In this document: positions 26,101 through 34,484 of the stretch, piece by piece | Position numbering within the stretch: the first letter of the stretch is position 1 | How the letters are laid out: every line of letters starts with the position of its first letter | From: Mesobacterium pallidum | GTDB taxonomy: Bacteria; Pseudomonadota; Alphaproteobacteria; Rhodobacterales; Rhodobacteraceae | Length of the DNA stretch: 64,000 nucleotides | Direction of reading: 5' to 3' | Assembly (NCBI RefSeq): GCF_019966535.1 | Contig: NZ_JAIMID010000008.1 | Coordinates: 1 to 64,000 of the forward strand | Notes under the pieces: model-generated | What the model was told of the DNA's origin: nothing | Databases searched by the model: none | Seen by the model: only the letters and a program-made list of their open reading frames with translations | Program-made: the position numbers and the translations under genes

Positions 26101-26717
26101 CGCTCGAAGCCGAGCCCGTCGATCCCCGGATCAAGACCCTCGAACAAGAGATCGCGGGGCTGAAGGGCGACCTTGGCGTGGTCTCGGCCATGGACGGGCG
26201 GATCAGGACGCTCGAGTCTGGGACAAGCGATCCGCGCATCGGCGCGCTCGAGGCAGAGATCGCGGGGCTGAAGGGGCAGGTCGACGGGTTCGCCTCACTC
26301 GACAGCCGGCTCAAGACCATCGAGTCGGGCAGCTTTGGCGTCAAGCCGACGGAGTTCGCCGCGCTCGAGGCCAAGGTGGCCGTGATGGAAGGCACCACCG
26401 GCACCTCGCCCGCGATGGAGGCCGAGATGGACACCCTGCGCCGGCGCAACGACGAACTGGCCGCCGCCAACTCCGAGGCGATGCGCACGATCGAGGCGTT
26501 GAATGCCTCGGTCAAGACGATGGAGGGGGCGGTCCTGCGCGCGGCGCCGATCGAGGACGTGGTGGGCAGCACCACCGGCAAGGCGCTGCGCGCGGCCGGG
26601 ATCACCACCAAGGGGCAGCTCGACGCGATGTCCAAGACCCAGCTCGACCGGGCGCTGAGCGGCTCGCGCACCGGGTCGGACAGCGTGATCGACGCCAGCC
26701 GCAACTTCAAGCTGTGA
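23175..26717 (+). CDS. 1180-aa eCIS structural protein (DUF6519-like) with Cys cluster and C-terminal coiled coil
   Basis: The N-terminus (MKGSNSRLQFDAAHRYSNVYQVQGGMITDSDLGE) matches the DUF6519-type proteins encoded beside baseplate J genes. Residues about 25-350 are beta-rich with strong strand periodicity. A cluster of cysteines starts at Cys731/Cys733/Cys740 and continues through VCDFCCRK and QCCSD, possibly a metal site or disulfides. Residues about 965-1100 contain three imperfect 36-residue heptad repeats of the DPRIxxLExEIAGLKG type, clear coiled coil. The end, ALRAAGITTKGQLDAMSKTQLDRALSG, looks like a helix-hairpin domain. AAGGAGACG precedes the ATG. It might serve as a tail fibre, a spike-associated coat or a length determinant; sequence does not decide. 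Confidence 0.6.
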   Translation: MKGSNSRLQFDAAHRYSNVYQVQGGMITDSDLGEAAAIGLARDEAQGRALAASGVPVTGGMVRWQDDRPGITEGTVFAEGKQGQFRLTGKADPDDLKAILAAQADYPSAPEMTDDAALLYVDVWERAVFAAQDPDMTDAGLHGIETSYRTRTMVQLKTLPVEDASQEAIAELMAKHPAFLRRGTARARIAAVAPDVALDDCDPCAALVEIDQAVPNALFRLEITRVIRDDADKVTGLELAWSMENAAAIEANTEATRGALKRGGAVYQFFSDASETHQGWVLGKVTPLHGAFTADLDAAPLLGDPDGFPLVRRWDGQAVVDLSGAEVTSKLGAAQPVIKGKTVEIPTPFFTLSLPLDGAEYLVGDYWLVEMRRHADEPDRLRLVGAEGDSAPPHGILHHFCPILLTKEGKPAEEQPDWLFRATSFPALSDLPADHVSYHPPEDCPVYKGAETVQQALDAICGLNAKHVHFDPEEGCETLTGTDNVHDALMALCKADDDQTLRLMLRTMADWGVVCGLRTTLVDAETIRITPGTVLNRLGDLRALPEMELKLGKIDKEAIHGELKEIMERHGEVCLSLELTDGEPRFHLSDPDFPYTRDDLTMEQRIRACLEQRQTLDTGAVLAKLTEDERVVLNQVHVAWTNLKVLGATMALDSKAQGIAEGILEKLTDEFRGFASETALASLDVLMERARQEHERVLTRSGSAEEQRQMQYMVARFGILALVEMENKQSCACDNVLPVCPEEDRLALIPIGCVELFSFEPGELAADRVCDFCCRKVSQNWRRARYYYGDPMEDMYKEWAEQCCSDRQYDDTSAALNAYRPSAEMLSAAVGSEFWPPDPGITHVTDRTGPDVRGLTVSKATEVMGGAGVGVVSDAHIDLDKGDIFARLIGILDKDPSKAIRLDYQAKQGDKVGFFTSEGMVRDIYVVQQAFWWGYVDYGALLEVYKPDLKVEGGLALAEPDDSTPWFKDLKDRIGTLEAEPVDPRIKTLEQEIAGLKGDLGVVSAMDGRIRTLESGTSDPRIGALEAEIAGLKGQVDGFASLDSRLKTIESGSFGVKPTEFAALEAKVAVMEGTTGTSPAMEAEMDTLRRRNDELAAANSEAMRTIEALNASVKTMEGAVLRAAPIEDVVGSTTGKALRAAGITTKGQLDAMSKTQLDRALSGSRTGSDSVIDASRNFKL

Positions 26718-26727
26718 GGAGGGGCCG

Positions 26728-28173
26728 ATGAAACGCCGCATCCGCCGCAAGCTGAAACCCCGCAACCCCGTCGTCCGGCGCCAGCCGCAGGCGGGCAAGG
26801 TGGCGCCCGAGCGCGACGGCGCACCGATGATCGGCGGCGCGCATGACCCGGCCGAGAAGGCAGCCGACACGCTGACGGCGCAGGCACTTTCCGGCGGGCC
26901 GGCCCCGGGTCAGGCGCCAGCGGCCGGAAACGCGGTGCCGGTCCGGCGCGACGCCCCGGCCCCGCGCATCGCCCCGGGCGCCGCCGCCGCGCCCGCGCCC
27001 GCAGGCGCCAGCCGTGCCCTGGACTCGCTTGGCGGCGGCCGCCCGCTCAGCCTGGTGGAACGTGCGGATTTCGAACCCCGGTTCGGGCGCGACTTTTCCG
27101 GTGTCCGGCTGCACGAGGGCCCCGCCGCCATCCGCGCGACACAGGCACTGGACGCGCGCGCCTTTACGACCGGTCAGGACATCGCCTTTGCCCCGGGCGC
27201 CCGCGACCGCCTGACGATGGCGCATGAGTTGGCCCATGTGGCGCAGGGCGACACCGGCGTACGGCGCAAGATCCACACCGACATCACCAAGGGCGACACG
27301 TCGAACATCGGCTACAAGCTGAAAAAGGATTACGGCGTCACCGGCTTCAAGCGAAGCGGCCAGGACTGGACCATCGACAAGGCCGACCGGTCCGGCCCGA
27401 TCAACAAGGAAATCGCCTCGGCGATGCTGGCCTCGTCCATCACGTTCAACGTCAAGGGCAGCCACCTGCACCGGGCCGAGGCCAGCCTGCGCGACCACCT
27501 CGCGGCCCGGCGCGCCGCCATCGAGGCGGCAAGGACCGTGCGGTTCGAGTTCGACGCCGAAGACGAAACCTACCTTCAGACGACCCTGAAATTCGTGAAT
27601 GACGAGGCATGGAACCGGGTCAGGGCCGGTATCGCCAAGATCCCCGACTTCGACAAGAAGCCCTTCAAGGACAGGGTCGCGATCATCAAGAGCGGACGTC
27701 TGCACTTCATCAAGCAGGTGATGCAGGAGGAGGCCGGAAAGCCGAAGTTCGACGCCGCGATGAAGGAGATCATCAACAAGAGCAAGGCCTGGGAGAAGAC
27801 GAAGACCGGCCTGCGCCCCTATACCGCCGCCTGCTTCATCACCACGGCGACGGTGATGTACGGAGCGGGGGGGAAGCTGCAGGAAAAGCACGTCGATCCG
27901 GGCATTTTCACGGACGTGCGCAAGAACCCGGCCTGGCACGAATGGGTTCCGGGCGACTGGGGCTATGTCAAGAACACCGATCCGAAACCGGCCCTTGGCC
28001 TCGAGGGCGAGAACATCATCTACATGGGCAAGGACAAGTTCTGGGCCCATTTCGATCCGGGCAAGCGGTTCCATTCGCTGAATGACCTGGCGAGCATGGT
28101 CGCGGGCTGGAATGCCGATGACACGTTCATCCTGGAAACCCGCCGCCGGTACCCGCTGGCGGGACTGAAATGA
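26728..28173 (+). CDS. DUF4157 (eCIS core domain) protein with probable Tgl-type transglutaminase domain
   Basis: A 481-aa putative cargo. After a basic, Pro/Ala-rich N-terminus, residues about 105-180 form the DUF4157 domain with the zincin motif HELAH at 166-170 (FSGVRLHEGPAAIRATQALDARAFTTGQDIAF). The C-terminal domain (about 360-460) has Cys369 in AACFITTATVMY, Glu428 in GENIIYMG and His441 in FWAHFDPG. Order and spacing (Glu to His 13 residues) are those of the Cys/Glu/His site of Bacillus Tgl transglutaminase as I recall it (Cys116, Glu187, His200). If real, the enzyme would crosslink or deamidate target glutamines. Overlap with the next gene is 4 bases. The catalytic assignment is an inference. 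Confidence 0.6.
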   Translation: MKRRIRRKLKPRNPVVRRQPQAGKVAPERDGAPMIGGAHDPAEKAADTLTAQALSGGPAPGQAPAAGNAVPVRRDAPAPRIAPGAAAAPAPAGASRALDSLGGGRPLSLVERADFEPRFGRDFSGVRLHEGPAAIRATQALDARAFTTGQDIAFAPGARDRLTMAHELAHVAQGDTGVRRKIHTDITKGDTSNIGYKLKKDYGVTGFKRSGQDWTIDKADRSGPINKEIASAMLASSITFNVKGSHLHRAEASLRDHLAARRAAIEAARTVRFEFDAEDETYLQTTLKFVNDEAWNRVRAGIAKIPDFDKKPFKDRVAIIKSGRLHFIKQVMQEEAGKPKFDAAMKEIINKSKAWEKTKTGLRPYTAACFITTATVMYGAGGKLQEKHVDPGIFTDVRKNPAWHEWVPGDWGYVKNTDPKPALGLEGENIIYMGKDKFWAHFDPGKRFHSLNDLASMVAGWNADDTFILETRRRYPLAGLK

Positions 28174-31100
28174 AGACCCGGGCGCAGGCGACACCCAAGG
28201 TGCCCCGCCGCGCGCCGCCGGTGCGGCGGGTCGAACCCGCGATGCGCCTTGTCCAGCCCAGCCTGCGCGTCGGCGCGGTCAACGACCCGGCCGAGCGCGA
28301 GGCCGAGGCGATGGCGGCCCGGGTCGTCGGCGCCTCGGCGCCGAGGGTCGCGGCCAACCATACGCCTACGGATGTATCGAAACCCGCCGCCCGGCTCCTG
28401 CGCGCGGTCGAGGACCAGCCGACCACGGACGAGCTGGTGCCCGAACCCGTCTCGGCCGACCAGGCCGAGTTCGACCTGCCCAAGACCGAGGATGTGACCA
28501 CGGAAAAGCTGGGCGGCGAGGACATGGCCGAGATCGAAAGCGGCCGCCCGCAGGACACCGCCGGCGATCCCCCTCCGCTCAAAGAAGAACCGCCCCCCGT
28601 CCTGCCACCGCTGATGCCAATGCGCGGCGAGGCGGTCGTGGGCCGGTCGGGCGGCGCGGCGCCGAGCGACGTGGCGCAGCTGGTGGCGCAGCCCGGCCCC
28701 GGCCGGCCGCTATCCCGCGCCGCGCGGGCGCGGATCGAGCCGCATTTCGGCACTTCGTTCGAGGATGTGCGCCTGCATGACAGCCCCGCCGACCAGCAGG
28801 CCGCCGCCCGCATCGGCGCCCGCGCCTTTACCCATCGCAACCACGTCTGGCTGGGCCGCGGCGAGACCGAGACCAACACCGGCCTCATGGCGCACGAGTT
28901 GACCCACGTCGTCCAGCAGACCCGCGGCGCCGAGACGCTGCCGCTGAACCGCGCCCCGGTCATCCGGCGCGAGGGCTGGTTCACCGGCAAGGCCGAACGC
29001 GCCGCCCGCCACGTGCCCGGCTATACTCTGATCACGGTCATCATCGGCCGCAAGCTGATCTCGGGCGACCGGGTGGACCGCACGGCGACGAACCTCCTAG
29101 GCGGGCTCTTCGGCCTTGTCCCCGGGGGGACGGTGATCTTCGATCGGCTGAAGGAAGCCCGGGTGCTCGAAGAGGCCTACGCCTGGGTCACCGGCCAGCT
29201 GACCGAGCTGAACCTCACATGGTCCCGCTTCCAGTCGACCATCGACGCGCTCTACGACGGGCTGATCTCTCTCTCGCCCGTCGCCAATGCCAAGCGCATC
29301 CTCGGCGCCGTGGTCCGCGACATCCTGACCTTCGTGAAACGCATCACGGCCAAGGTGCTCGAGTTCATCGTGCGCGGCGCGCTGAAGCTTGCCGGGCCCT
29401 ATGCGGACAAGGTCTGGGGGATCATCCAACAGGCGGGAAACGTGCTGAACCTGATCCTCGAGGACCCGCTGGGGTTCGCCAAGAACCTCGTGCGCGCGGT
29501 GGTCGGCGGCTTTGCCAAGTTCGGGCGCAACATCCTGACCCACCTCAAGAACGGCCTTCTGGGCTGGCTCTTCGGCGCGCTGGGCTCGGCGGGGATCCAG
29601 CTGCCGGCCAGGTTCGACTTCAAGGGGCTGATGTCGCTGGTGATGCAGATCCTTGGCCTGACCTACGAGGCGTTCCGCAAGCGGCTGGTCAAGGCGCTGG
29701 GGCCCAAGGGGGAAAAGCAGGTCGCGCTGATCGAGAAGTCGGTCGAGATCGTCAAGGTGCTGCTCAAGGAAGGCTTCGCCGGCATCTGGAAGAAGATGCT
29801 CGAGCTGATCGAGGGCTTCAAGCAGACGCTGATCGGCGGCATGACGACCATGGTGATCCAGACGGTCATCCGCGCCGGCCTCGGCTGGCTGGCCGGGCTG
29901 TCGAACCCGGTGGGCGCGCTGATCAAGGTAGTGCTGGCGATCTACGACATGATCGTCGCCTTCCTCGAACGGCTCGAGCAGATCATGGACGTGGCCAAGT
30001 CGATCTTTTCCTCGGTCGGCGCCATCGCGCGGGGTCAGGTCACGCAGGCTGTGGATTTCGTCGAGCAGACCATCGGGCGCACGGTGCCGGTCGTCATCTC
30101 GTTCCTCGCCGCCGTGCTGGGGCTGGGCGGCATCTCGGGCAAGATCCGCGACGTCATCAAGAAGCTGCAGAAGCCGGTCAAGACAGCGATGGACAAGCTG
30201 CTGAAATTCGTCGTCAAGAAGGCGAAGAAGCTGCTGTCCAAGCTCATCGCCAAGCTCAACGGCAAGCGCAAGCTGCCCTCGGTCAACTTCAAGATCGGGC
30301 GCAAGTCACACCGGATCTTCGGCGCGAGAAAGGGCCGCAAGGTCGAGGTGCAGATCGCGTCGAAACCCGCCGCGATCGAGCTGGTGCATCGCTATACCAA
30401 GGCCGAGCTGAAGAAGCTGCAGAAGCTGTCGGACAAGAAGGCCCCCAAGGTGGCTGGCCAGATCGAGGCGACGGTCAAGAAGACCGACACCGACGTGCAG
30501 GACGAAGAGGCCAAGCTGAAGCCCGACAGCACCTCCGAGAACCAGCTGCCGCATATCAAGTCCCTGCAGCGCGAGCTGGAAGAGGCGGCGAATGAATTCG
30601 GCATCGCCCAGCAGGGCATCGGAGAGATCCCCTTCCTCATCGAGTTCTCGGGCGACGACAACCCGGCGCTGTTTCGCGCCTCGGAACCGCGCGACCTGGA
30701 GTTCGAGGGCAAGGCGGCGCTGCATGGCGACATGGACAAGGACATGGACCTGCCGATCACCGGCACGACCGGCAACAAGCGGTCGGACTTCTACGAACGG
30801 GACCACGTGGTGGAAAAGCAGTACCCCAAGTACATCCTCGACAATCTCAAGATGCTCGATGCCAAGGACAGCGTGGACAGCCGGCCCGAGGGCGACCTGA
30901 ACACACCCGCGACCCGCGCCGAGCGGAACACCGCCAACGACCGGCCCAGCGAAACGACGGTCTACCGCGAGGACAGCGCGGCGCTGGAGCGGCTGGGCCA
31001 GAAGTCCGAGAAGGAAAAGATCGTCCCCGGCGCGGGCAAGCGTATCGTCAACCTGGAAAAGATCGGCGATGCCGGGCGCGAGCTGCCGGCCATCGCGCTG

Positions 31101-32168
31101 TACCGCACCAACCACGACCCGCAGAAGGTGTCTCCGCTGGGCAACCCCAAGGACATCGTCGCGGCGGCAGTCAAGGAACCGCCGGCCACGCGTCACGATC
31201 ACCTGCGCACGGCCTTGCGCAAGCAGTTCGACCACGAGGTGGGGCTGATCCGCACAGTGACCAAGGCCGACAAGGCCGTCCCGGCCGAGGTCAAGACCAA
31301 GGTCGAGGCGGGGTTGAAGACGCTGCTGACCTCGAACGTGAACCTCTACGGCTTCGACGCCAAGCCGCTGGGCAACGTGGTGCACAAGGCCCCGCGGATG
31401 CTGGCGGGCGATGCCAAGTTCGGCCCCTCGGACGCGCCGATGGCGGGCAGCGCCCATGCGCCCAACTTCCTCGAGATCGAGGGCAAGGGCGGCAAGTACG
31501 ATCCCGGCGCCAAGTCGGCGCGGGGCCACCTGGAATCCGACCATGTGATCGACAAGACCTGGCCCATCAACGCCAAGGCCGAACGCCTGCTGCGCGACGG
31601 CGACTCGGCGGCGGTGCGGAAAAAGGCCGAGGACCTGCGCGTCGCCAAGGGCAAGACACGCGCCCTGTCCAAGGGCCAGGCCGCGCGGCTCGACGCGCTG
31701 ACACGCCAGCCGTTCCTTGACCCGGCGCTGGCGATGTCGAGCTATTCCGAGCACAAGGGCTATGCGATTCCGATCTATTTCACCATCGCCAAGCGGGTGA
31801 CCGCCCGGGTCAACGCGGGCGACAAGGGGGTCATTGCCACGCTCGATGCCAGGCGGGCCGAAGTCCAGGACGACCTTGCCCGCCATGTGGTCGAGGGCAA
31901 CACCGGCCCCGGCGTCGCGCAGATACAGGCCAGCCTGGCGGGCAAGGTCAAATCGGCCTTCCAGGGGCAAAGCAAGCTGCACGAGGGCGCCATCGCCGAC
32001 GAATACCGCGCCGACATCCAGCGCGTGACCGCCCTGCACCCCCCGCAGGCGCAACCGCTGGCCAAGCGCCAGATGCTGGCGATTGCGCAAAACGTGTATA
32101 ATTCGTTAAACAAGGCCAACCAGAAGACGAATGCCCTTTTCTCCAACGGCTCTTATTCAGCGGATTGA
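28170..32168 (+). CDS. Giant DUF4157 (eCIS core domain) protein, probable cargo, with two DHV nuclease-like motifs
   Basis: A 1332-aa protein. Residues about 175-255 are the DUF4157 domain with HELTH at 242-246 and LHDSPADQQAAARIGARAFTHRNHVWLG. Residues about 285-700 form a very long series of amphipathic, Val/Leu/Lys-rich helices that are characteristic of the largest DUF4157 proteins and could pack or cross a membrane. The C-terminal 500 residues contain two similar motifs, ERDHVVEKQYPK at 876-887 and ESDHVIDKTWPI at 1122-1133, resembling the DH of His-Me-finger/HNH nucleases, about 246 residues apart. No signal peptide. It follows the transglutaminase-like gene with a 4-base overlap. Confidence 0.65.
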   Translation: MKTRAQATPKVPRRAPPVRRVEPAMRLVQPSLRVGAVNDPAEREAEAMAARVVGASAPRVAANHTPTDVSKPAARLLRAVEDQPTTDELVPEPVSADQAEFDLPKTEDVTTEKLGGEDMAEIESGRPQDTAGDPPPLKEEPPPVLPPLMPMRGEAVVGRSGGAAPSDVAQLVAQPGPGRPLSRAARARIEPHFGTSFEDVRLHDSPADQQAAARIGARAFTHRNHVWLGRGETETNTGLMAHELTHVVQQTRGAETLPLNRAPVIRREGWFTGKAERAARHVPGYTLITVIIGRKLISGDRVDRTATNLLGGLFGLVPGGTVIFDRLKEARVLEEAYAWVTGQLTELNLTWSRFQSTIDALYDGLISLSPVANAKRILGAVVRDILTFVKRITAKVLEFIVRGALKLAGPYADKVWGIIQQAGNVLNLILEDPLGFAKNLVRAVVGGFAKFGRNILTHLKNGLLGWLFGALGSAGIQLPARFDFKGLMSLVMQILGLTYEAFRKRLVKALGPKGEKQVALIEKSVEIVKVLLKEGFAGIWKKMLELIEGFKQTLIGGMTTMVIQTVIRAGLGWLAGLSNPVGALIKVVLAIYDMIVAFLERLEQIMDVAKSIFSSVGAIARGQVTQAVDFVEQTIGRTVPVVISFLAAVLGLGGISGKIRDVIKKLQKPVKTAMDKLLKFVVKKAKKLLSKLIAKLNGKRKLPSVNFKIGRKSHRIFGARKGRKVEVQIASKPAAIELVHRYTKAELKKLQKLSDKKAPKVAGQIEATVKKTDTDVQDEEAKLKPDSTSENQLPHIKSLQRELEEAANEFGIAQQGIGEIPFLIEFSGDDNPALFRASEPRDLEFEGKAALHGDMDKDMDLPITGTTGNKRSDFYERDHVVEKQYPKYILDNLKMLDAKDSVDSRPEGDLNTPATRAERNTANDRPSETTVYREDSAALERLGQKSEKEKIVPGAGKRIVNLEKIGDAGRELPAIALYRTNHDPQKVSPLGNPKDIVAAAVKEPPATRHDHLRTALRKQFDHEVGLIRTVTKADKAVPAEVKTKVEAGLKTLLTSNVNLYGFDAKPLGNVVHKAPRMLAGDAKFGPSDAPMAGSAHAPNFLEIEGKGGKYDPGAKSARGHLESDHVIDKTWPINAKAERLLRDGDSAAVRKKAEDLRVAKGKTRALSKGQAARLDALTRQPFLDPALAMSSYSEHKGYAIPIYFTIAKRVTARVNAGDKGVIATLDARRAEVQDDLARHVVEGNTGPGVAQIQASLAGKVKSAFQGQSKLHEGAIADEYRADIQRVTALHPPQAQPLAKRQMLAIAQNVYNSLNKANQKTNALFSNGSYSAD

Positions 32169-32201
32169 CCCGATGCCCCTGATATTTCCCAGGCCCGGCG
32201 C

Positions 32202-34484
32202 ATGACCGCCCAACCCGAGTTCATCCGCCCCCGGCGGTTGCGGGTCTTTTCCTTCGACCCCAGCTCGGCCCGGTCCTACGAGAACCGCGATTTCCGTCAT
32301 GTGACGATCACGCTCGCGCCCGACATGGACCCCGAACTGGGCCTCGGCCCGACCGGCGATTGCATCGAGGTGATCGACTACGACCCGGCCAGCCGCTGTT
32401 TCTACCGCCCCTTCGACCCCGAGGCGGCCGAGATCCGCGAGAACGACGGCCTGACGCCCTCGGCCGAGGATCCGCGCTTTCACCAGCAGATGGTCTATGC
32501 CGTCGCGATGAACACGGTGGCCCTGTTCGAAGAGGCGCTGGGCCGCCACGTGCAATGGGCCCCGCGCGAGCACAAGGTGGGCGACGAATGGCGCATCGAC
32601 TACGTCAAGCGGCTGCGCATCTACCCCCATGCCCTGCGCGAGGCGAACGCCTTTTACGACCCCGCGCGCAAGGCGTTGCTGTTCGGCTATTTCGAGGCCG
32701 GGGCGAGCTCGGGCGCAGCGCCGCCGGGCTCGACCGTGTTCACCTGCCTCAGCCATGACATCATCGTGCACGAGACGGTGCATGCGATCCTCGACGGGAT
32801 GCATCCGCGCTTTGTCGAGGACAGCGGCCCCGACATGCGCGCGTTGCACGAGGCGTTTTCGGACATCGTCGCGCTCTTGCAGCTGTTTTCCTTCCCCGAG
32901 GTGCTGAAAAGCCAGATCGCCCGCACGCGCGGGGATCTCGAAAAACAATCCATGCTGGGGCAGTTGGCGCAGGAATTCGGCCAATCGCTGGGCCGCGCGG
33001 GCGCGCTGCGCTCGGCCCTTGGCGACGTCAAGGACGGCGTCTGGACGCGCCGCCAGCCCGATCGCTTCGCGCTGCGCAAGGCGCATGGCCCGCATGAGCG
33101 GGGCGCGATCCTGGTTGCCGCGATCTTCGACGCCTACCTCGCGATCTACAAGCGGCGCACGGCGGACCTCTTCCGCATCGCCTCGGGCGGGTCAGGGCTG
33201 CTGCGCGAAGGCGAGATCGACCCGGATCTCTGCCGGCGCCTCAGCGAAGAGGCCGCCCATACTGCCCGCCGCGTGCTGTCGATCTGCATTCGCGCGATGG
33301 ATTACGTGCCGCCCGTCGCCGTCACCTTCGGCGACTACCTGCGGGCGCTTGTGACGGCGGATCACGATCTCTACCCCGAGGACAAGCTGGGCTACCGCGA
33401 CGCCTTTGTCGACAGCTTCGCCGAATGGGGGATCGTGCCGGCCGGCATGGCCGTGATGACCGAACCCGCGCTGCTGTGGCCGTCGCTGCGGCAGGTGGCC
33501 GACGACATCGACTTCGACCTGCATGGCAGCGAAGTGCCCGAGGGCGAATACGTCAATTTCTCGCGCCTTTATGCCGAGCTGGGCGCGGCCTTCGAACGGC
33601 CCGACGTGGTCGAAAGCGAGTTGCAGGACTGGGTGCCGCAAAGCCAGGGCAAGCTGGCGGACGAGTCGATGAACCGCAACGCCCGCAACCTCGAGGCCAG
33701 CCGCGAACAGGGGCTGAAGATCCTGCAGACCCACCTGTCGCGGCTGGACGCGGCGCGCAAGACCCGCGGCCGGGCGACCGGGCGCGAGGATTCCGAAAGC
33801 GTCGGCGGCACGGTGGATTACAAGACGCTCGAGACGCAGCCGACGGGGCTGACGGGCAACCTGTTCAACCTGTTTGACGGGGCCGGGCGCGAGGTCGATT
33901 TCCACATCCGCGACTATTATTCCCGGCTGATCTGGCTGCTGCTGGTCACCCGCAGCACGCCCGAGCTGCTGCGCACGCTCGGCATCGTGCTGGGCGAAGA
34001 TGCGCCGCTGTCGATCCGGCGCAGTGGCTACACCGGGCTGCCCTCGGTCCATGTGCTGCCGATCCGGCTGGCCCGGCGGGTCGGACGCAACGGCGCGCTG
34101 GAACGTGAATACGTGATCGAACTGCAGCAAAGCAGGCAGGGGTTTTTCGACCCCGATCACCAGGCGAAGGCGGACGGCGAACCCGGCTGGCTGCGCATGG
34201 CGCTGAATTCCGAGACCGGGGAAAAGTACCTTTATCCTGCTGCCGATTTCACCTTCCGCGCGGGTTGCACGCTGATCGTCAACGCGCGCACCTTCGCAAT
34301 CCGCCGGCTGATCCGGTCGGCCGCAACGATCACCGACGATGCGGCGCTGGGACGGCTGCGTGACCACCTTGCCCGGCAGCGCCATGCCGAGATGACGGCG
34401 TTCTCCGACGACCCGGTCCCGGACGAATCCGCCTTTTCCGCGCTGCACCGGCACGGGCCCGACGCGACCGGAGGCTTCCGATGA
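32202..34484 (+). CDS. M4-like (gluzincin) zinc metalloprotease
   Basis: A 760-aa protein. Residues about 90-310 form a metalloprotease with HETVH at 190-194 and the third-ligand motif HEAFSD with Glu217, the HExxH...E layout of thermolysin-type gluzincins. The catalytic Glu is Glu191. The protein has no signal peptide, so export would have to go through the injection machine. The remaining 450 residues show a helical middle part and a beta-rich end without recognised motif. It could be an injected effector or a protease that processes cargo. It overlaps the next gene by 4 bases and starts 33 bases after the giant DUF4157 stop. Confidence 0.7.
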   Translation: MTAQPEFIRPRRLRVFSFDPSSARSYENRDFRHVTITLAPDMDPELGLGPTGDCIEVIDYDPASRCFYRPFDPEAAEIRENDGLTPSAEDPRFHQQMVYAVAMNTVALFEEALGRHVQWAPREHKVGDEWRIDYVKRLRIYPHALREANAFYDPARKALLFGYFEAGASSGAAPPGSTVFTCLSHDIIVHETVHAILDGMHPRFVEDSGPDMRALHEAFSDIVALLQLFSFPEVLKSQIARTRGDLEKQSMLGQLAQEFGQSLGRAGALRSALGDVKDGVWTRRQPDRFALRKAHGPHERGAILVAAIFDAYLAIYKRRTADLFRIASGGSGLLREGEIDPDLCRRLSEEAAHTARRVLSICIRAMDYVPPVAVTFGDYLRALVTADHDLYPEDKLGYRDAFVDSFAEWGIVPAGMAVMTEPALLWPSLRQVADDIDFDLHGSEVPEGEYVNFSRLYAELGAAFERPDVVESELQDWVPQSQGKLADESMNRNARNLEASREQGLKILQTHLSRLDAARKTRGRATGREDSESVGGTVDYKTLETQPTGLTGNLFNLFDGAGREVDFHIRDYYSRLIWLLLVTRSTPELLRTLGIVLGEDAPLSIRRSGYTGLPSVHVLPIRLARRVGRNGALEREYVIELQQSRQGFFDPDHQAKADGEPGWLRMALNSETGEKYLYPAADFTFRAGCTLIVNARTFAIRRLIRSAATITDDAALGRLRDHLARQRHAEMTAFSDDPVPDESAFSALHRHGPDATGGFR

